Of a DNA stretch of 64,000 nucleotides, positions 26,081-38,823 are shown in pieces. The stretch is from positions 186,001 through 250,000 of the forward strand of contig NW_002476319.1 of assembly GCF_000189635.1 (NCBI RefSeq), given 5' to 3'. The DNA is from Tetrahymena thermophila SB210 (lineage: Eukaryota; Ciliophora; Oligohymenophorea; Hymenostomatida; Tetrahymenidae). The stretch's first letter is position 1. Every line of letters starts with the position of its first letter. Under the pieces are notes generated by a model, which saw nothing but the letters and a program-made list of their open reading frames with translations, searched no databases and was not told where the DNA came from. Position numbers and translations under genes: made by a program.

Positions 26081-26529
26081 AATATAAATAGCTCTTATTT
26101 TGAAATATTACAAGTATTTAGGAATATTAAAAGGTTTATTTGCTAAAAAATAATCTTCAATAGTATTAAATTTTTTATTTTTAAATAGTGTGGGGAAACA
26201 TAATTGATATGTTTTTTTTGATTTATCATGAAACAAGCAACTAATTATTTTTGAAAAAGTAAAAATTTTGTAGCCAGTTATGTTTTACACAAATAAAAAT
26301 GATCATGAAAAAAAAAAGAGAATGTTTGGTAAATAGTGAAAACAAAATTAAATACATTTAAAAAAGAAATTAGTAAATAAATAAATAAATTGTTGCTATT
26401 AATCAATCATTAATATATAAATACAGTGTCTGTTTATTAATGTGAAAGATATAGTTTCTTTAATAATCAAAAATAAAATTTTGTTTAATTTAATAAAAAC
26501 AATTAAATTTTAGGTAGATTTACTCAAAA
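25877..26529. other. region upstream of the LRR gene, possibly holding further 5' exons
   Basis: On the minus strand a frame of about 120 codons without an ATG runs from about 26330 to 25946 (containing the string NTIEDYFLANKPFNIPKYLQ). It could be an unjoined 5' exon of the LRR gene. It overlaps a diverged duplication of about 130 bp (see repeat). On the plus strand the right end must contain the promoter of the gene at 26530. I could not resolve a start. Confidence 0.35.
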
Positions 26530-27886
26530 ATGTATAACTCTAAATCTTCTAAACTTAACTACTAACCTAGGGATACAGACATTACAAAATATAATTCCAA
26601 AATATTATATTAAAATTAGGGAAGGAAATAAGTCGAGCAATAAAATAACTAACAACTGGTTAACCAAAATTAGGGAATTAAGATAGTCAGGACTAACTAA
26701 TCGAAAGATACATTTAGAACATTAGATCCTTAAAAAATTGTAAAACAAACAAAATATTTACATTAAAATAATATGATTTTTAATGAATAAACAAGGAAAA
26801 GGAACAACCATTGTTCTAGCATAAAAAGCAAGTTAATGTAGACTATCCTGCATCTTCACAAAACATTTTTGGGCATTACTACAACTAAGAGAATAATAAT
26901 TAGTAAACAACTTTAAGGGCAAATAGATCTAGTACTGCTTTGATTTCTAATAAAAGCCCTAATAGATCTTAACCTTTAAATTTATTTGCTCCAGACACCA
27001 ATCCTCCAGTTTATTCAACGTATATTATATTTTAAAATGCAAATAAATATGGAAAAACTTTAACAGTAGATTTTTAAATATTTATTTAATTAATATAAAT
27101 TAGATTGAATGTAAACTCAACTTCTTTAAAGCCAGAACACTTCTAAAAAAGATTGATAAAGTATTTAAAAATTATTATATTTAGAAAATAGATTTATGAT
27201 TTTAATTAAATAGATAAAATGAATTTAAAATGTATGACTATGGCTCTTCAGTTAATCTTCCAAATTAATAAGTGATTAGAGAGCCCTTACATGATGCTAG
27301 CTAAACTGAAAGATAAAAATTTAATAAAGCTTCTACAAGAAAATACTAACTAGATGTCACTAGTTCAATTGATTGTTTACCTGGAGTTTTTTTCAAATCT
27401 CCTTAACAATTTAAACAGCCTCCTAAAAAAGATGAAGCCTTTGCAAAGAGACTCTAAATCACAAGTGTAGAAAAAGATTTAAAAAATGGAAAAAAGATTG
27501 AAAAACCAAAATAGAATATTAAAAATCAATAATCTGGTGAAGTAAATAAATAAATAATTTGATGAATATAAATTTAAATGTTTAATTCTAGTTGCTAATT
27601 ATATTTCTATTTATATAGTAAGCTGATTTTGATACTACATATAGTACAAAGAGAGTTCATGAAAAATCAAGAGGATAATAAGAACAGCAATTTGAGTTAA
27701 AAGATAGCTAAGGACCTATTAAAAATCCTTCTAATCAATACTCAATAAACAGATTCAAAACATAGTAAATTAAATTTTAAGAAAATTTAAATAAATATAT
27801 ATTATATAATTTTTAGGGTAAGCTAAACATCTTTTTCTAGCAGCACTAGAATGAATTTTTATAAAACTAACTTTGTCTTAGGCTGA
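26530..27886 (+). CDS. unrecognised 344-residue protein
   Basis: Six exons join in frame: 26530..26739, 26796..27019, 27104..27160, 27214..27541, 27619..27764 and 27817..27886, ending in TGA. The product is basic, rich in Asn, Gln, Ser and Lys, with no signal peptide, membrane segment or domain I recognise. It contains short aromatic-basic patches such as NIFGHYYNQENN and KMYDYGSSVNLPN, and ends SSSTRMNFYKTNFVLG. Intron phases are consistent throughout, which supports a real gene. The third exon is only 57 nt. Small disordered basic proteins like this are common among ciliary microtubule-associated proteins, but nothing in the sequence proves that. Confidence 0.65.
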
Positions 27887-28715
27887 TATATGAATAATAT
27901 TCATTTATAAATGCTAAGTAGATAAGATTATTTTAAATTAAAATTAATTTACTCCACAATAATAAATTTTTAAAACAAACTAATTATTTTTCTATATAGT
28001 ATACAAATGATTGTAAATTATGTCTAAAAAATATTAAATAATTAATTACAATTTTATAATTTTATGAGAATCTTCTAAATTTTATTGCAATGTGTGTTTA
28101 TGTAAAATATATAAAAAAAAAATTTTTAGTTGCTAAATTAATAAAACTGTTTTAAATAAATAAGAATTTATTATCCCACAATAATAAATTTTGAAACCAA
28201 ATTAATAATTTATTTATAATGTATTTTAATATATACAAATTCATATTATCTACTGAATATCAACCAATAAAATACTTATAATTTGGTGCAAATAAATATT
28301 CTAAATTTATTTACTGTTTTATCAATAAAGTGGTATAAATAATATAAAAAACAAATATTATTTTAAAATTTATTTTTTTATTACTGATTGTTAAAACAAT
28401 TATTATCTATTTATGGAATGCTTATTGTTTTTGAAGTAGTGTTTTTATTTGAACTCTATTTCTTCTTGTTTATGTTGTAGTCTTAGTCCTTATATTAAGA
28501 TAAACGATAGTTAATTTTTTCTATGGCTGCTCTGTAGAATATAATTTTGTGAAAATACTTTATATTCTACTTATTTACTAATTTTTTTGTAAAATCCACT
28601 TTTTGTTTAGTTAACAAGTGTTAGCACTAATATAAGTTTTGTTTCTTTATTTTCATAAATAATATTTTGGTTAAGATAAATTTTACAGTAAATAAAAGAA
28701 AAAGGAATTAATTAC
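27887..28715. other. intergenic spacer with a diverged duplication
   Basis: Lies between two plus-strand genes and contains the duplicated block listed next. No coding frame is supported. The part near 28440-28700 is slightly less AT-rich and probably belongs to the ALG10 promoter or leader. Confidence 0.5.
27910..28270. repeat. diverged duplication with about 222-bp offset
   Basis: The block around 27954 (CCACAATAATAAATTTTTAA, flanked by a GCTAA...TTTTAAAT... stretch on its left) recurs around 28176 (CCACAATAATAAATTTTGAA) with similar flanks. Similarity extends over roughly 100 bp. It lies downstream of the gene ending at 27886, so it may be a duplicated 3' flank. Confidence 0.5.
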
Positions 28716-30444
28716 ATGATAAAAGAGATAATCTTATTCGGAGCCTTTCAGGTTATTGGGATTTACACTTGGATATAAACTTCAAAATAGATCAGATAAC
28801 CTTATATGGTAAGGTTTAAATTTATTTGCTAAGAATTGCTTGAATTGTATGACATATTAAAAGGACGAATTCTTTCATCTAGACTAATTAGATCATTATT
28901 TGAATGGAGACTGGGCTTATTGGAATGATAAATTGACCACTCCACCTGGAACTTATTTTTTGTTCTACCCTTTTCTTAAATTAGGATAATTTTTTGGTTT
29001 TAAGAACACATTGCTTGGTGCTAGACTGCTAAATTCGTAAATAGATTAATTAAAATCTAAATAAATTTTCATATATTTATTTGTTGATTTTTTGATAGAT
29101 TTCTATTGGGCTCTGCAATTTTGGTCTTTCTTAAGAAAATATTTTAAGAAATAAATTCAAAAGATAAAGTATTTCTAAGCTATTATGTTCTTTTTACACC
29201 TACTATTTACTTCTTTAGTCACTTATTTTATACTGATTCCGCATCACTGGTAACTTGCTTGGGGATGTACTACTACTCAAAAAAATAAAAGTTTACTTTA
29301 TCAGGATTAGTAAATTTTTGATAGATTTTCTAATAAATTCTAATTTATTTTCAATAAATAAATAAAAGTTTGGTTTAGTTTCAATTCTAATTAGGTAGAC
29401 AAATGTGATATGGATACTCTACATTTGCTTAATTAGTTTTATAGATTAAAATCTTAAAGCATTCTAAGAGAAAAGTATAAAAGATATTTTGATTAATATT
29501 TAATACATTTGCATTAAAAAAAAGGTTTTATGCATAGCTCAAAGAGTTTAATAGGATTGCTTTTTAAAAATATATTTAGCATAGCAAGAATGTTTAAAAT
29601 GTAGATTATTTTAGTCATAGCTTTTACTTGTTTTGTAATTTATAATGGCTCTATTGTTTTAGGAGATAAACTGAATCATGAATCATCTTTTCATCCTACC
29701 CAACTCTTATACTTATCACTATTTGCTTTCTTGAATCTACCCTTATCAGTAAAGGCTTATTTCAGTAACTTAAAGGATACATTGAAGAATTAAAAGGTAG
29801 CATTCTTAATACTCTTAGCTATTTCTTTAGGAGTTATTCACAAATTTACGTAAACAGTAAAATTAAAAAAAATGATTTTTTAAAAATTATTGTAAATAAA
29901 TAGATTTGCTCATAAGTTCATTCTTTCTGATAATAGACATTATATTTTTTATATTTGGAAAAATTTTTATGGTCGTTATCCCATCTTCAAATATTTAATG
30001 GCTCCAGTTTATTCTTTCTCAATTGCTTTTATCTTGAATATTTTCAAATGTAAATTCATTCGTTATTTACTTTCTTTTATTTTAATAATAATAATTTTTA
30101 AAGAGAATGGAATTTAGTAGCTAAAGTTGTTTGCTCTATTTATTTCAAGCTGTCTTGTTTTAATCCCAGCTGGCCTTGTTGAATTCAGATATTTTACAAA
30201 CTCATTAGTATTTCTTATTATTTAAATTTCATAAACTCATATTTTACAATAAGAGGGAAACAAAAGCAATTAAGAAAACCATAAAGGAGAAAAATAAAAA
30301 GAAAGTTTAATTTAAAAATTTATCCCAGATTCAATTTTTTTAAACATTGGAATATAATTATCAATAAATATAATGCTTTTGTATGTATTCATTTTTTGTC
30401 CTTTCATCAATGCTGATGGAAATCTTGCAAGATTTATGTTTTGA
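28716..30444 (+). CDS. ALG10: dolichyl-phosphate-glucose alpha-1,2-glucosyltransferase ALG10
   Basis: Six exons: 28716..28808, 28864..29036, 29099..29309, 29369..29474, 29525..29849, 29904..30444, giving 482 residues (family about 470). Hallmarks are PYMDEFFHLDQLDHYLNG and KLTTPPGTYFL near the N-terminus, LIRQTNVIWILY, YNGSIVLGDKLNHESSFH in the middle, and FILSDNRHYIFYIWKNFYGR before the last membrane segments. About ten hydrophobic segments span the protein, as expected for this ER membrane GT59 enzyme. It adds the third, terminal glucose to the lipid-linked oligosaccharide from Dol-P-Glc before transfer to nascent proteins. Introns are 50-63 bp. A Gln/Lys/Asn-rich loop (near QEGNKSNQENHKGEKQKES) inserted before the last membrane segment looks lineage-specific. 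Confidence 0.95.
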
Positions 30445-30749
30445 ATGTTGTAATAAAAATAATTTGAAAATGTAATTTACTTTTCATCTGATTTGAATAT
30501 ACATTATTTTTTATAATAAAAATTGTGTGTCATCAATTAATTGATATAATAATTTATGGCTTACAAAGCAGCTATTTATTTACAATTATAAAAATATATT
30601 TTGTGAATTTTAATTAAATTTATAATTTATAATCATAAGAATATCATTGGTATTTATCTATTAATATCTTAACAAATTTATTTTTGACTGACTCTTTACA
30701 TAATAAAATAACATTTACAATTTAATTATTCTAAATAAAGTATTATAAA
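30445..30749. other. short intergenic spacer
   Basis: About 300 bp of AT-rich DNA between two plus-strand genes. It should contain the ALG10 3' end and the next promoter. No other element is seen. Confidence 0.5.
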
Positions 30750-32240
30750 ATGGCGAGCGGAATACCATTTAATGGGTAAAGCGAGTTTGTAACTAAAAAG
30801 GGAAGAATAATATCACCACTTAGACATTAAACTGCCTTAGATGTACTTAAAAATATAGGGAGATAGAAATAAAATGCTCTTAATTTTCAGGATTATGATG
30901 ACCAACCTCTATTTTAGTAGATGGAGAAGAGAAATAATGTTTTTAAAATATAAATGAATTCAATCAAAAATGGTGATCAAAGTTTTAAAAAAGGCGGATT
31001 AAACATAATTAAAGACTCTACAGGTGATATTTTTATACAACAGTAGCATTCTTAAGTGCCAAAAAGAAATTAGTCTGTCGCTGATAGCTATAATATATAA
31101 GATTCATATGATAAATCAATAGTAAACAGGAGAAATCAAAGTGTTAATTATAATAAGTAAGAATCCGGAAATAGTTGCATCTCTACTATTTTTAACAGTG
31201 GATATAATTCTCAAGAAAATAATATCTATAAAAACATAAAAACTGAGAAAACAGAATACGATTCGCCATAATCAAATGGATCTCCAAACAATTTAATGGA
31301 ACAAAATGATATCCTTGATTCAATTGCAATAAATGGAATTTAAAACAATTCAGAATTTAACAAGAATATATCTTCAAAAAATAAAACAGTTCCTTTGTAA
31401 AATATAATGGAAAACAATAAAAATTTAAATGACTTTGATCAAACAAATAAAGATGATTCTTAAAATCAAAGCTAATATGATCAAAGCATTAGAAAAATTT
31501 ATAAAACAAATGTTATGTCAAATGATTTATATGGATATAATTAATCTCTAAATCTAAATAACTATAACTTACCCAGTATAGCCAAGTAAAATTTAAGCAA
31601 GTCTATTAATAATTAAAGTAATTATATTGGAGTTCTTTAGACGGAAGAAAGCAATATCTAAAGTAAGTAAATATAGTAGTAAAGCGAAAGTTAAAATCCA
31701 TAAATTAAATCAAGATCTACAACAATGGACACAGCTAGTTACCTTTAATCGCTCCATTCATACTAACAAAAATATTTAAATCCTTAACAAAACCCTCCAG
31801 ACATAAATTTATCACCAGATAAAATAGCCTTTAAATAGTATGAAAAACTATCAAGAAATGATAAAATGAATATAGAAGATATTACCCCTCAATAAGAAAA
31901 TGTAAACTTTGCCTCTCCAGTAAAAAAATCTATTTAACTAAAAAGGCAATAAATATAATAAGAAAAAGATGAGTTATCTAAATTATATGAATAATATCTT
32001 GTTAATGCTAAACAAGATGAAGATTTTAAAAAAAATTAAATTAATAATTCAGGAAATTATTTTGTTACCTCTCTTAAAGGTAAAAGCTTTAACATAAATA
32101 TCATATCATAAATTCCAAAAAATATAAACTCTCCTAACATAGAATCATAATTAAAAACTAAAGTTTATCTTTAAAATAAAGAATATAAATCCATATCACC
32201 TTTAAGGCAATAAATATAATCTGTAGAAAGATGGAAATGA
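30750..32240 (+). CDS. unrecognised N/Q/S-rich protein
   Basis: Single exon of 497 codons from ATG in an AAAATGG context to TGA at 32238-32240. The protein is dominated by Asn, Gln, Ser and Lys, with no membrane segment or known domain. The N-terminus (RIISPLRHQTALDVLKNIGR) and a short helical stretch near SIQLKRQQIQQEKDELSKLYEQ look ordered. It ends SISPLRQQIQSVERWK. The SPLR string occurs near both ends and could be a phosphorylation-type site (S/T-P-x-R), which is inference. The frame is supported by many in-frame TAA/TAG codons and no TGA across about 1.5 kb. Confidence 0.7.
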
Positions 32241-32727
32241 ATTAAAATTCATTTAATAACAAAGAGCATCTTTAAATAACCTTTAGATTACTACTTTTAA
32301 ATGATAAAAATAGTTTAATTTTAATATAATGTTTATCTATATACCTTAATTTAAATTTATTAAATCATAAAAAAATTGATAAATTCTAAATGTGTAAACT
32401 CTTGATTTATTTTATCTTTTTAAAATAGATTTAATATTTTTAAGTAAGTAGAACGTAGAGTCTACTATATAATTTATTTTTAATTTTTATTTTGGAGTTA
32501 ATTAAATAAAATAACTTAAGCTCTAAAAATAGTAGTAGAATGTTATGGTATTAATTTATTGAGAATAAAAAGTTCTTATGTAAAATTATAAATTTTTTGG
32601 TAGTAGATTATGAAAATAATAAACATGAAAGAAAAAATTTTCTAATAATTATTTTTTAATAAAATTTTCTTTTCAGAGGAATTAACTAACTGTGATTAAA
32701 ATAAAAATTATAACTTGAATTTTGAAT
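32241..32727. other. convergent intergenic spacer
   Basis: AT-rich spacer between two genes ending towards each other. Nothing else is seen. Confidence 0.5.
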
Positions 32728-35700
32728 TCAGACCATATAAATATATTATTATTATAAATTCTTTTAGTTATTAGGTTATGCTTACTAGGAATTTTTAGTA
32801 CTTGCACAATAATATCCAAAGTAATTTGCCTAATTATTACTATTTTAATGAGTTGTTGACTTACTCTATATATTACTTAAATTAGTATTTGGAGTAATAT
32901 TTAAGTCAATATTAAATCTCTTTTTTGGAGTTTTACTATCATTTTATTATTTTGTGTAATTTATACCATTACTTGATGATGTTCTGCTTGATAAATTTGA
33001 ATTTTTCTTAGAGTTTAACATAGATTTTTATATTTATTTTTTATAGTTCAGCATATAATCAGTTACAGCAGCTTAATTGCTATTCGAAGCTTATGCTTAA
33101 TTTCTAGGGGTCGTAACTGCTGTTTTTGTTTTTTGCTGGTTGAGTTGTTGCTTCTTTTAAATTGCAGAGAATATCTTTTGTTAGAGATTACTGCTAAATA
33201 CAAATTAACTTTTTTGAGTTTCAATTTTTCTTTAAGATACACTAAGGTTTGTATTTGGAGCTTAATTTTGGCTAGAATTGATGATTGAATTACTAAAATT
33301 GTGACTGTTTAAAATATCTGATTAAAAATCTTAAATTTTGTTTTATCTTATGTTTATGAATGGGTCAAACTATTAAACTTCTCTGAAATTAAATTGCTGT
33401 CTGTTCTATTTTTATCTATTTTCTTATTAGATTTAGAAATCTTAGTCATTCTCTTAGTCTTTTGTCTCAAAAAAGTTATTATAATTATTCTATGAAGAAA
33501 CTTAATTTCCTTGCTTATCTTCATCATCTCGTTCAATTTCAGTTATTTATGATTCTTCAACACAAGAAGATATTTCTTTTTTCTTGCTATCCTAACACAT
33601 TTTCCAAGGACTCTTATTAAATACACTTGTTGAAATTATTTTCGAATTATTGTTGCTTCTGAAAAAAGATATTTCTCTATCGTTTGAATTAGGGGTTTTT
33701 TTTAAAGAGATTTTTTTATTGTTGTAGTATACTTAGCTTTAAAAATCTTTGCAGGTAATTTTGTTAGAACTCTAATTAGAAGCATCTACTTTCTCAATTG
33801 AGCTATGATGACGTTAACTAAAAGTGTATAAATTCTTTTAAATTTCTTCTTCATCTTATAATTAATTTCTTTAGGGAGATATATAAATTTTTTCTAAATC
33901 GAGGTGAGACTAGAAGTTCTTTTCATTACTATTTAAATCAAAAGGTTTACTTTTTTTTCTTTTTAGAATTTATTTTTAAAAATCAAGAGTAGGTGTGCTT
34001 TTTCTGCTATTAAGTGCACTGCTATTGAATTAGCTTGGGGGAGAAATGTTTAACATCTACTTCACTTGATTGTTTTTTGAGTAGCTGTTATTTTCAAGAG
34101 ATTTAAAAATATCTCTTCCCTTTGATGGTGATGTAGCAAAAGTCGTATTTATCTAATCTGATTAGTTTAATTTAATGTTATTTGTTTAACAAGAGACATC
34201 CTACCTAGGAATGAGCTTCATTTAAGGTAAAGTGTGGTCTTCAACAACTTTTAATAAATTTAAATATAACTAGCTATTTTATTAGTTAGAAACCATCATT
34301 TTTTCAATAGATTAAGCTTACTAAGTAAGTACGATTTTAAAAAATTCAGAAGAATCTTCATTCTTTGAAGCCATAAATTTAACCATATAGTTATTATATT
34401 CAGAGAGTCTTTGAGTAATTTCTTTGTTTTATTCTATGATTGTGTCTTATTAAGACATTTAATCATTTAAATGATGAAACAATTCTTCCTCTTGAATCAA
34501 AGAGTTCTTTAATTTTAGATACTTATCTTCATCTTACAGTTAAATTTATTTGTATTTATCTTCTAGTTGTTGCATTTATTTTTCATGATCTAAATTTATA
34601 TCAGAAATTTACTATTATTTTTCTTAGAGTTTTGTATTTAGTGAGTGAATTTCTTTCAATAATTCTTCGATTTTACTTTATTATTGTAACATAACTTAGT
34701 TTGCTTCTTGGCATCTCATGCATAGATTCTTTTCTTTTGAATTAATTTAATGAAACTCTTTTTCATCAATCTTGCTGCAAGAATGATGGAAAGAGTTTAT
34801 AATTACATCTTAGAGCTAGGAACCTTGGCAAATAGAAATACTTCCTTAAGTATTAGAAAGCTTTTATTTAGTAGTAATAATATCATCATCAGTAATATTA
34901 TGTATGTAAGCATCTAGTTCCTATAGAATTGGAGTCGAATTATTGTTTTTTTTCTAGTTACTTTTAATAAGAATTTTAGTGCCACTATCACAATTTGATG
35001 TAAGTTAATTATTTATTTAGTTATCATCGTTACTAAAAAGTAAATCTCTTAAACTTTCATTCAAATCAATTATTCCCTATATGCTAGCAATTCCTTCATT
35101 GCTATCTTTAATATGGTACTTAAAGAAAAGTAGAAACTTTTAAAATATTTATTAAGACAGCATCTTTCCCCTTTATTAAATCTTATTTAAGCTAACATAC
35201 AAATTGTTTTAATCAATAATGTTCTTATAAATTTAATTAATAAGTTTAGCTTATTTAGTTTCCTTTATTTCCTTTAAGATTCTTTATCTCATATTATGAA
35301 TAACTAACATAACTTGCTCGCAGTTTCTTTGTAAATGGAGTATTTCTTCTTGATCCTAACTTAATTTGGTCATTTCTAATAATTCAATAGCTTTCTTTGT
35401 AATTTCTTAAGGATGGAAGGGTTATTTTAAGAATTTTTCTAGTCTTTTAATAATTTCAATCTTTTTGATAAATAATAAAAAATAATTTAAACACTATTTC
35501 ATTAAATTTAAATTTAGTTTTTACTTTTTCTGATTTTTCTTTTTTCATTAAAGCTGCTATTTGTGCAGTCAAAGTTGTAAGTATTTTTATTTTTTCGATC
35601 AATTCTTGAAGACTTTACCAAATAAAGAAGTAAAATAGTTAATGCATTTCAAAAGTTTTACAAAAAAACAATTTACATTTTATTTGAAATTATATCTTCA

Positions 35701-37461
35701 AATTTATTCCCTTCAGTTTCAATTGAGTTTTAAGTCCAGTCTTTAAAGAGTTAGCTTTTAAAAAATTGAGTTTTAATTATTTTAATTTTTATATAAAATT
35801 TACTTTTGAAGTAGAAACAAATTATAATTTTCGTTAAAATTAGATAAATTAGCATCCCACTTTTCCAAAAATTCAATACACTAAATCTTCATTTCTTCTG
35901 ATTTCTAAAGTTTTGCTAATTGATTGGTTGAAAAAAAGTTAGTAATACAACATTTTTGTATGAGAGAAAAATTCGATTAAAATAACTCTAAAATTTAATT
36001 AAACTCTAATTAAAAGCATAAATTAATAAAATAAATTGAAAAAATTGAAATAAAATAGCAGAATTTAAATTAAAATAAATAAAATATTTCAAAAATTAAA
36101 AATGTTTAGAATTTCCTTTTAGATTTTTAATTAAAATTAAAATTTTTGAAAATAAAAAAATAAAATTTACCATTAGCTAAGTCTTCTCTTTTTTAATTAA
36201 TATTGATTTAATCTCTTGGACTATGCTATTAGCTTATTTAGATAATATCTGTAAACTGAAAATTCGAATTCGTATCTTAGTATTTATTTTCTGAAGTAAT
36301 TGGACTTATAAAATTATTAAATTACAAACTACTACTTTCTAGTTTTTTGTAGCTAAAATAGTAATTGTTATTGCTGTTATTTTAATTTTGGTAAGAAAAA
36401 GAGTCACTTTTTTGATCACTTTGTTTTAGCTCTTTGAACGGAACACGTTTGGCTGTTAAGAAATCTTTTGAACATGTTGAAGTGCTTTATGTAGAACCTC
36501 TAACTAGTTAACTACTTATATCTGTACGACTTGAAAAGGCTTAACTAGAGAGGCTTTATTTCAAATTTTAACCACTGTTTGAATTTGCTATGTCAGAGAC
36601 CATCTATGCTAAATTGCATCCAAGAGATTTTTTATTTTTATCATGGCTAGTGAGCATATTTTTAAATTCTTAATCACTGATTAAATGAAGTTATGGAGAC
36701 TGCCTTGTCCTCTTCATGTGATCCTTATCTTCAAAAATTGAATATATGTATAGCTACTTTTAGGGTAAAATTTATCCATCCAAATGAGTAAGAGTGGGTA
36801 TTGCACTCAAAATACTTTGTTGGTAATTCTATAATCTAGCTAATGGGTTATCAGATAAGTCTAGGCTCTTTAGATTAATAAATTTATTTAAGAAATTAAA
36901 ACAATCTTCATTTTCAATTTAATTTTGAGATAAATTAAGAATGCGGAGATTGTTGTTCTTAATCAAAAGTTTAGGAAACACTTTGATTTAATTAAACGAA
37001 GCATTAAGGTTTTGTAAATTTGGCAGTTAATGAAGGTTCTCTAAGATTTATATTTTATTGTGGGAGATGTTGAGAGTAGTAAGCATGTAGAGCCTGTCTA
37101 TATTTTATATTTTGAGGATTTAATTATGAGATAAATCAAGCTCTTGCAAATTTTGGTAGTGATTAATTCCACTTATAACCTTTATGTTTTAGTTGTTCAA
37201 TTTAAGGCAATTTAAATTTGGATTATAATTTTCTTTATTTTCTCTAGACTTGCTGCTTTAGGTTTCATTTTACCTCTTAGTCCTTGACCTTAAGTTCTCC
37301 TTCTTATTAGTTAAAGAACATTATTAGGAGCTACTTGACAAATCCCTTTCTATGTTGTTGCTGTAATCATTCAAACTGCGATATGTTTAAGGATTGCTTG
37401 CACATTAACTTTGCTATACTTCTTCACTAAAGCTTGGAATTTTACATAAATGCATCTGCAT
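32728..37461 (-). CDS. large LRR plus coiled-coil protein (centriolin/LRRCC1-like architecture)
   Basis: Five exons, 37461..36171, 35915..35804, 35754..35677, 35612..35525 and 35460..32728, give 1433 residues. Residues about 84-245 are SDS22-type leucine-rich repeats (ELDLSHNQILKIQNIDRL, TTLNISHNKIQILENL, LRILNLSQNQIENEDCF, KSLDLSDNPLARL) closed by an LRR-cap (IPTLTHLDGQILP). A Ser/Asn-rich linker follows. Coiled coil fills about 430-560 and again around 680-780 (near EELLKEIHSLNTKLQEKQQQ). The last 500 residues are low-complexity N/S/Q/K. An N-terminal SDS22-like LRR followed by long coiled coil is the layout of centriolin and LRRCC1, which act at centrioles and basal bodies. I infer a cytoskeletal role from layout only, not orthology. 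The intron after residue 430 is the longest in this gene (254 bp). Confidence 0.85.
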
Positions 37462-38823
37462 TTTTATATTTTTGGGACAAATTTTTGAGCCTTAAAAAGA
37501 AAAAAAGCAGTTTTTTACTGTATTTATTGTAATTTACTTATTTATTAAAATAAAAAGAAAAAAAAACACACTGAATTAATTATCAAACAAACAAACAAAA
37601 AAATCTTTTTTTCAAAATTGTTTAATCTTTTATGATAAATTCAATTTTTTAATTTTTTATTCAAAATTAATTTATCAACGATATAAAAGATTATTAATTT
37701 GTTAGATATATAGAACCTTAATTTCATAACTCAATTCTGATTTATTTATTTATTTTACACATATTGTTTTTGAGAAAGTTATTCAACACTTTCTTTATTT
37801 GAATTTAAATTTTTTAAATTTCAACAAACTGATAAAATAAATTCTATTTTTTTTAGTTTCTTCAAATAATTTTAGTATAAAGTAGAATAATGTTAAACAA
37901 ACAAATGGTATAGCAGAAGTTTAAAATTAATTTTCAAATTTTAAATAAAAATAAAAAATGTCTATTTTAATTTTCGATCAATTAATTTTAAATCAAGTAA
38001 CTTTCGCAAGTAAGTCTTTATTTTTTTTACTATCAATAAATAGAAGAAAAGCTAATAAAATATCTACAAATAAAACAATATATCAAAGCATCTCATTACA
38101 CTTAAATTTGTTTTTAAAAAATGTATTAAATAAATTAAAATTAGTAGATATTTCCTACACTAAAATAAAAAAATTTTAATTGATAAAGAGTAAAAGTAAA
38201 AAATTGGTCCATTAAAATTTTGATTTTAATAATATAATTAACTAAATGTTGACTAACTATTTGTTCATCATAATAATATCATAACATAAATAGATATAAT
38301 TATTATTAAAATAAAATAAAGTTTTATCATATTTAATCATAATCCTCATTTGTTTACACTTATAAAAATATATATTTTGAATAATTTTGACTTTGATAGT
38401 TGCTAAAATAATATTTTTAGTAAGTAAGTAATTGAGTTATTTAGTTATTCTTATAAATATTAATTTTAATTAAGTAGAGTAAACAAATTTCAATGCATGT
38501 TTTTTCCAGTATTTTGATAAAAGTCAAATCACTTTTGAGCCTTCCTTTTATCGATATTTATTTACTATAAAAACTAGTTCTAGATTGATTAACTAACAAA
38601 AAGTGTTTGTTTAATAATATTTTCAATCAGAATTGATAAAATAATCTAAGGTTAACATTATTTCATAAAAAAATTAAAAACATTAAATAAGTAAAGATTG
38701 AAGAAATAATAGCTAAATCCTTAAAAATATTGCAAAGTTAATTAATAGATTCTAAATTCTATTTCTTATCAAACAAACTACTAAGCTTTCCACTACTTAT
38801 TATTAAAATAATCAAATTTAAAA
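37462..38823. other. divergent intergenic region
   Basis: About 1.36 kb between two gene starts, so it holds both promoters. A short frame from ATG at 37958 runs on in the ciliate code, but has no recognisable domain and lies in AT-rich sequence, so I do not call it a gene. Confidence 0.5.

Noticed and set aside
33354-33536. Minus-strand frame starting MNEMMKISK
   Set aside because: It is an out-of-frame reading within the last exon of the large LRR plus coiled-coil gene.
37958-38179. Short plus-strand frame starting MSILIFDQ
   Set aside because: No domain, lies in AT-rich promoter DNA, and runs on without a clear end in the ciliate code. Openness of this length is expected when TGA is the only stop.
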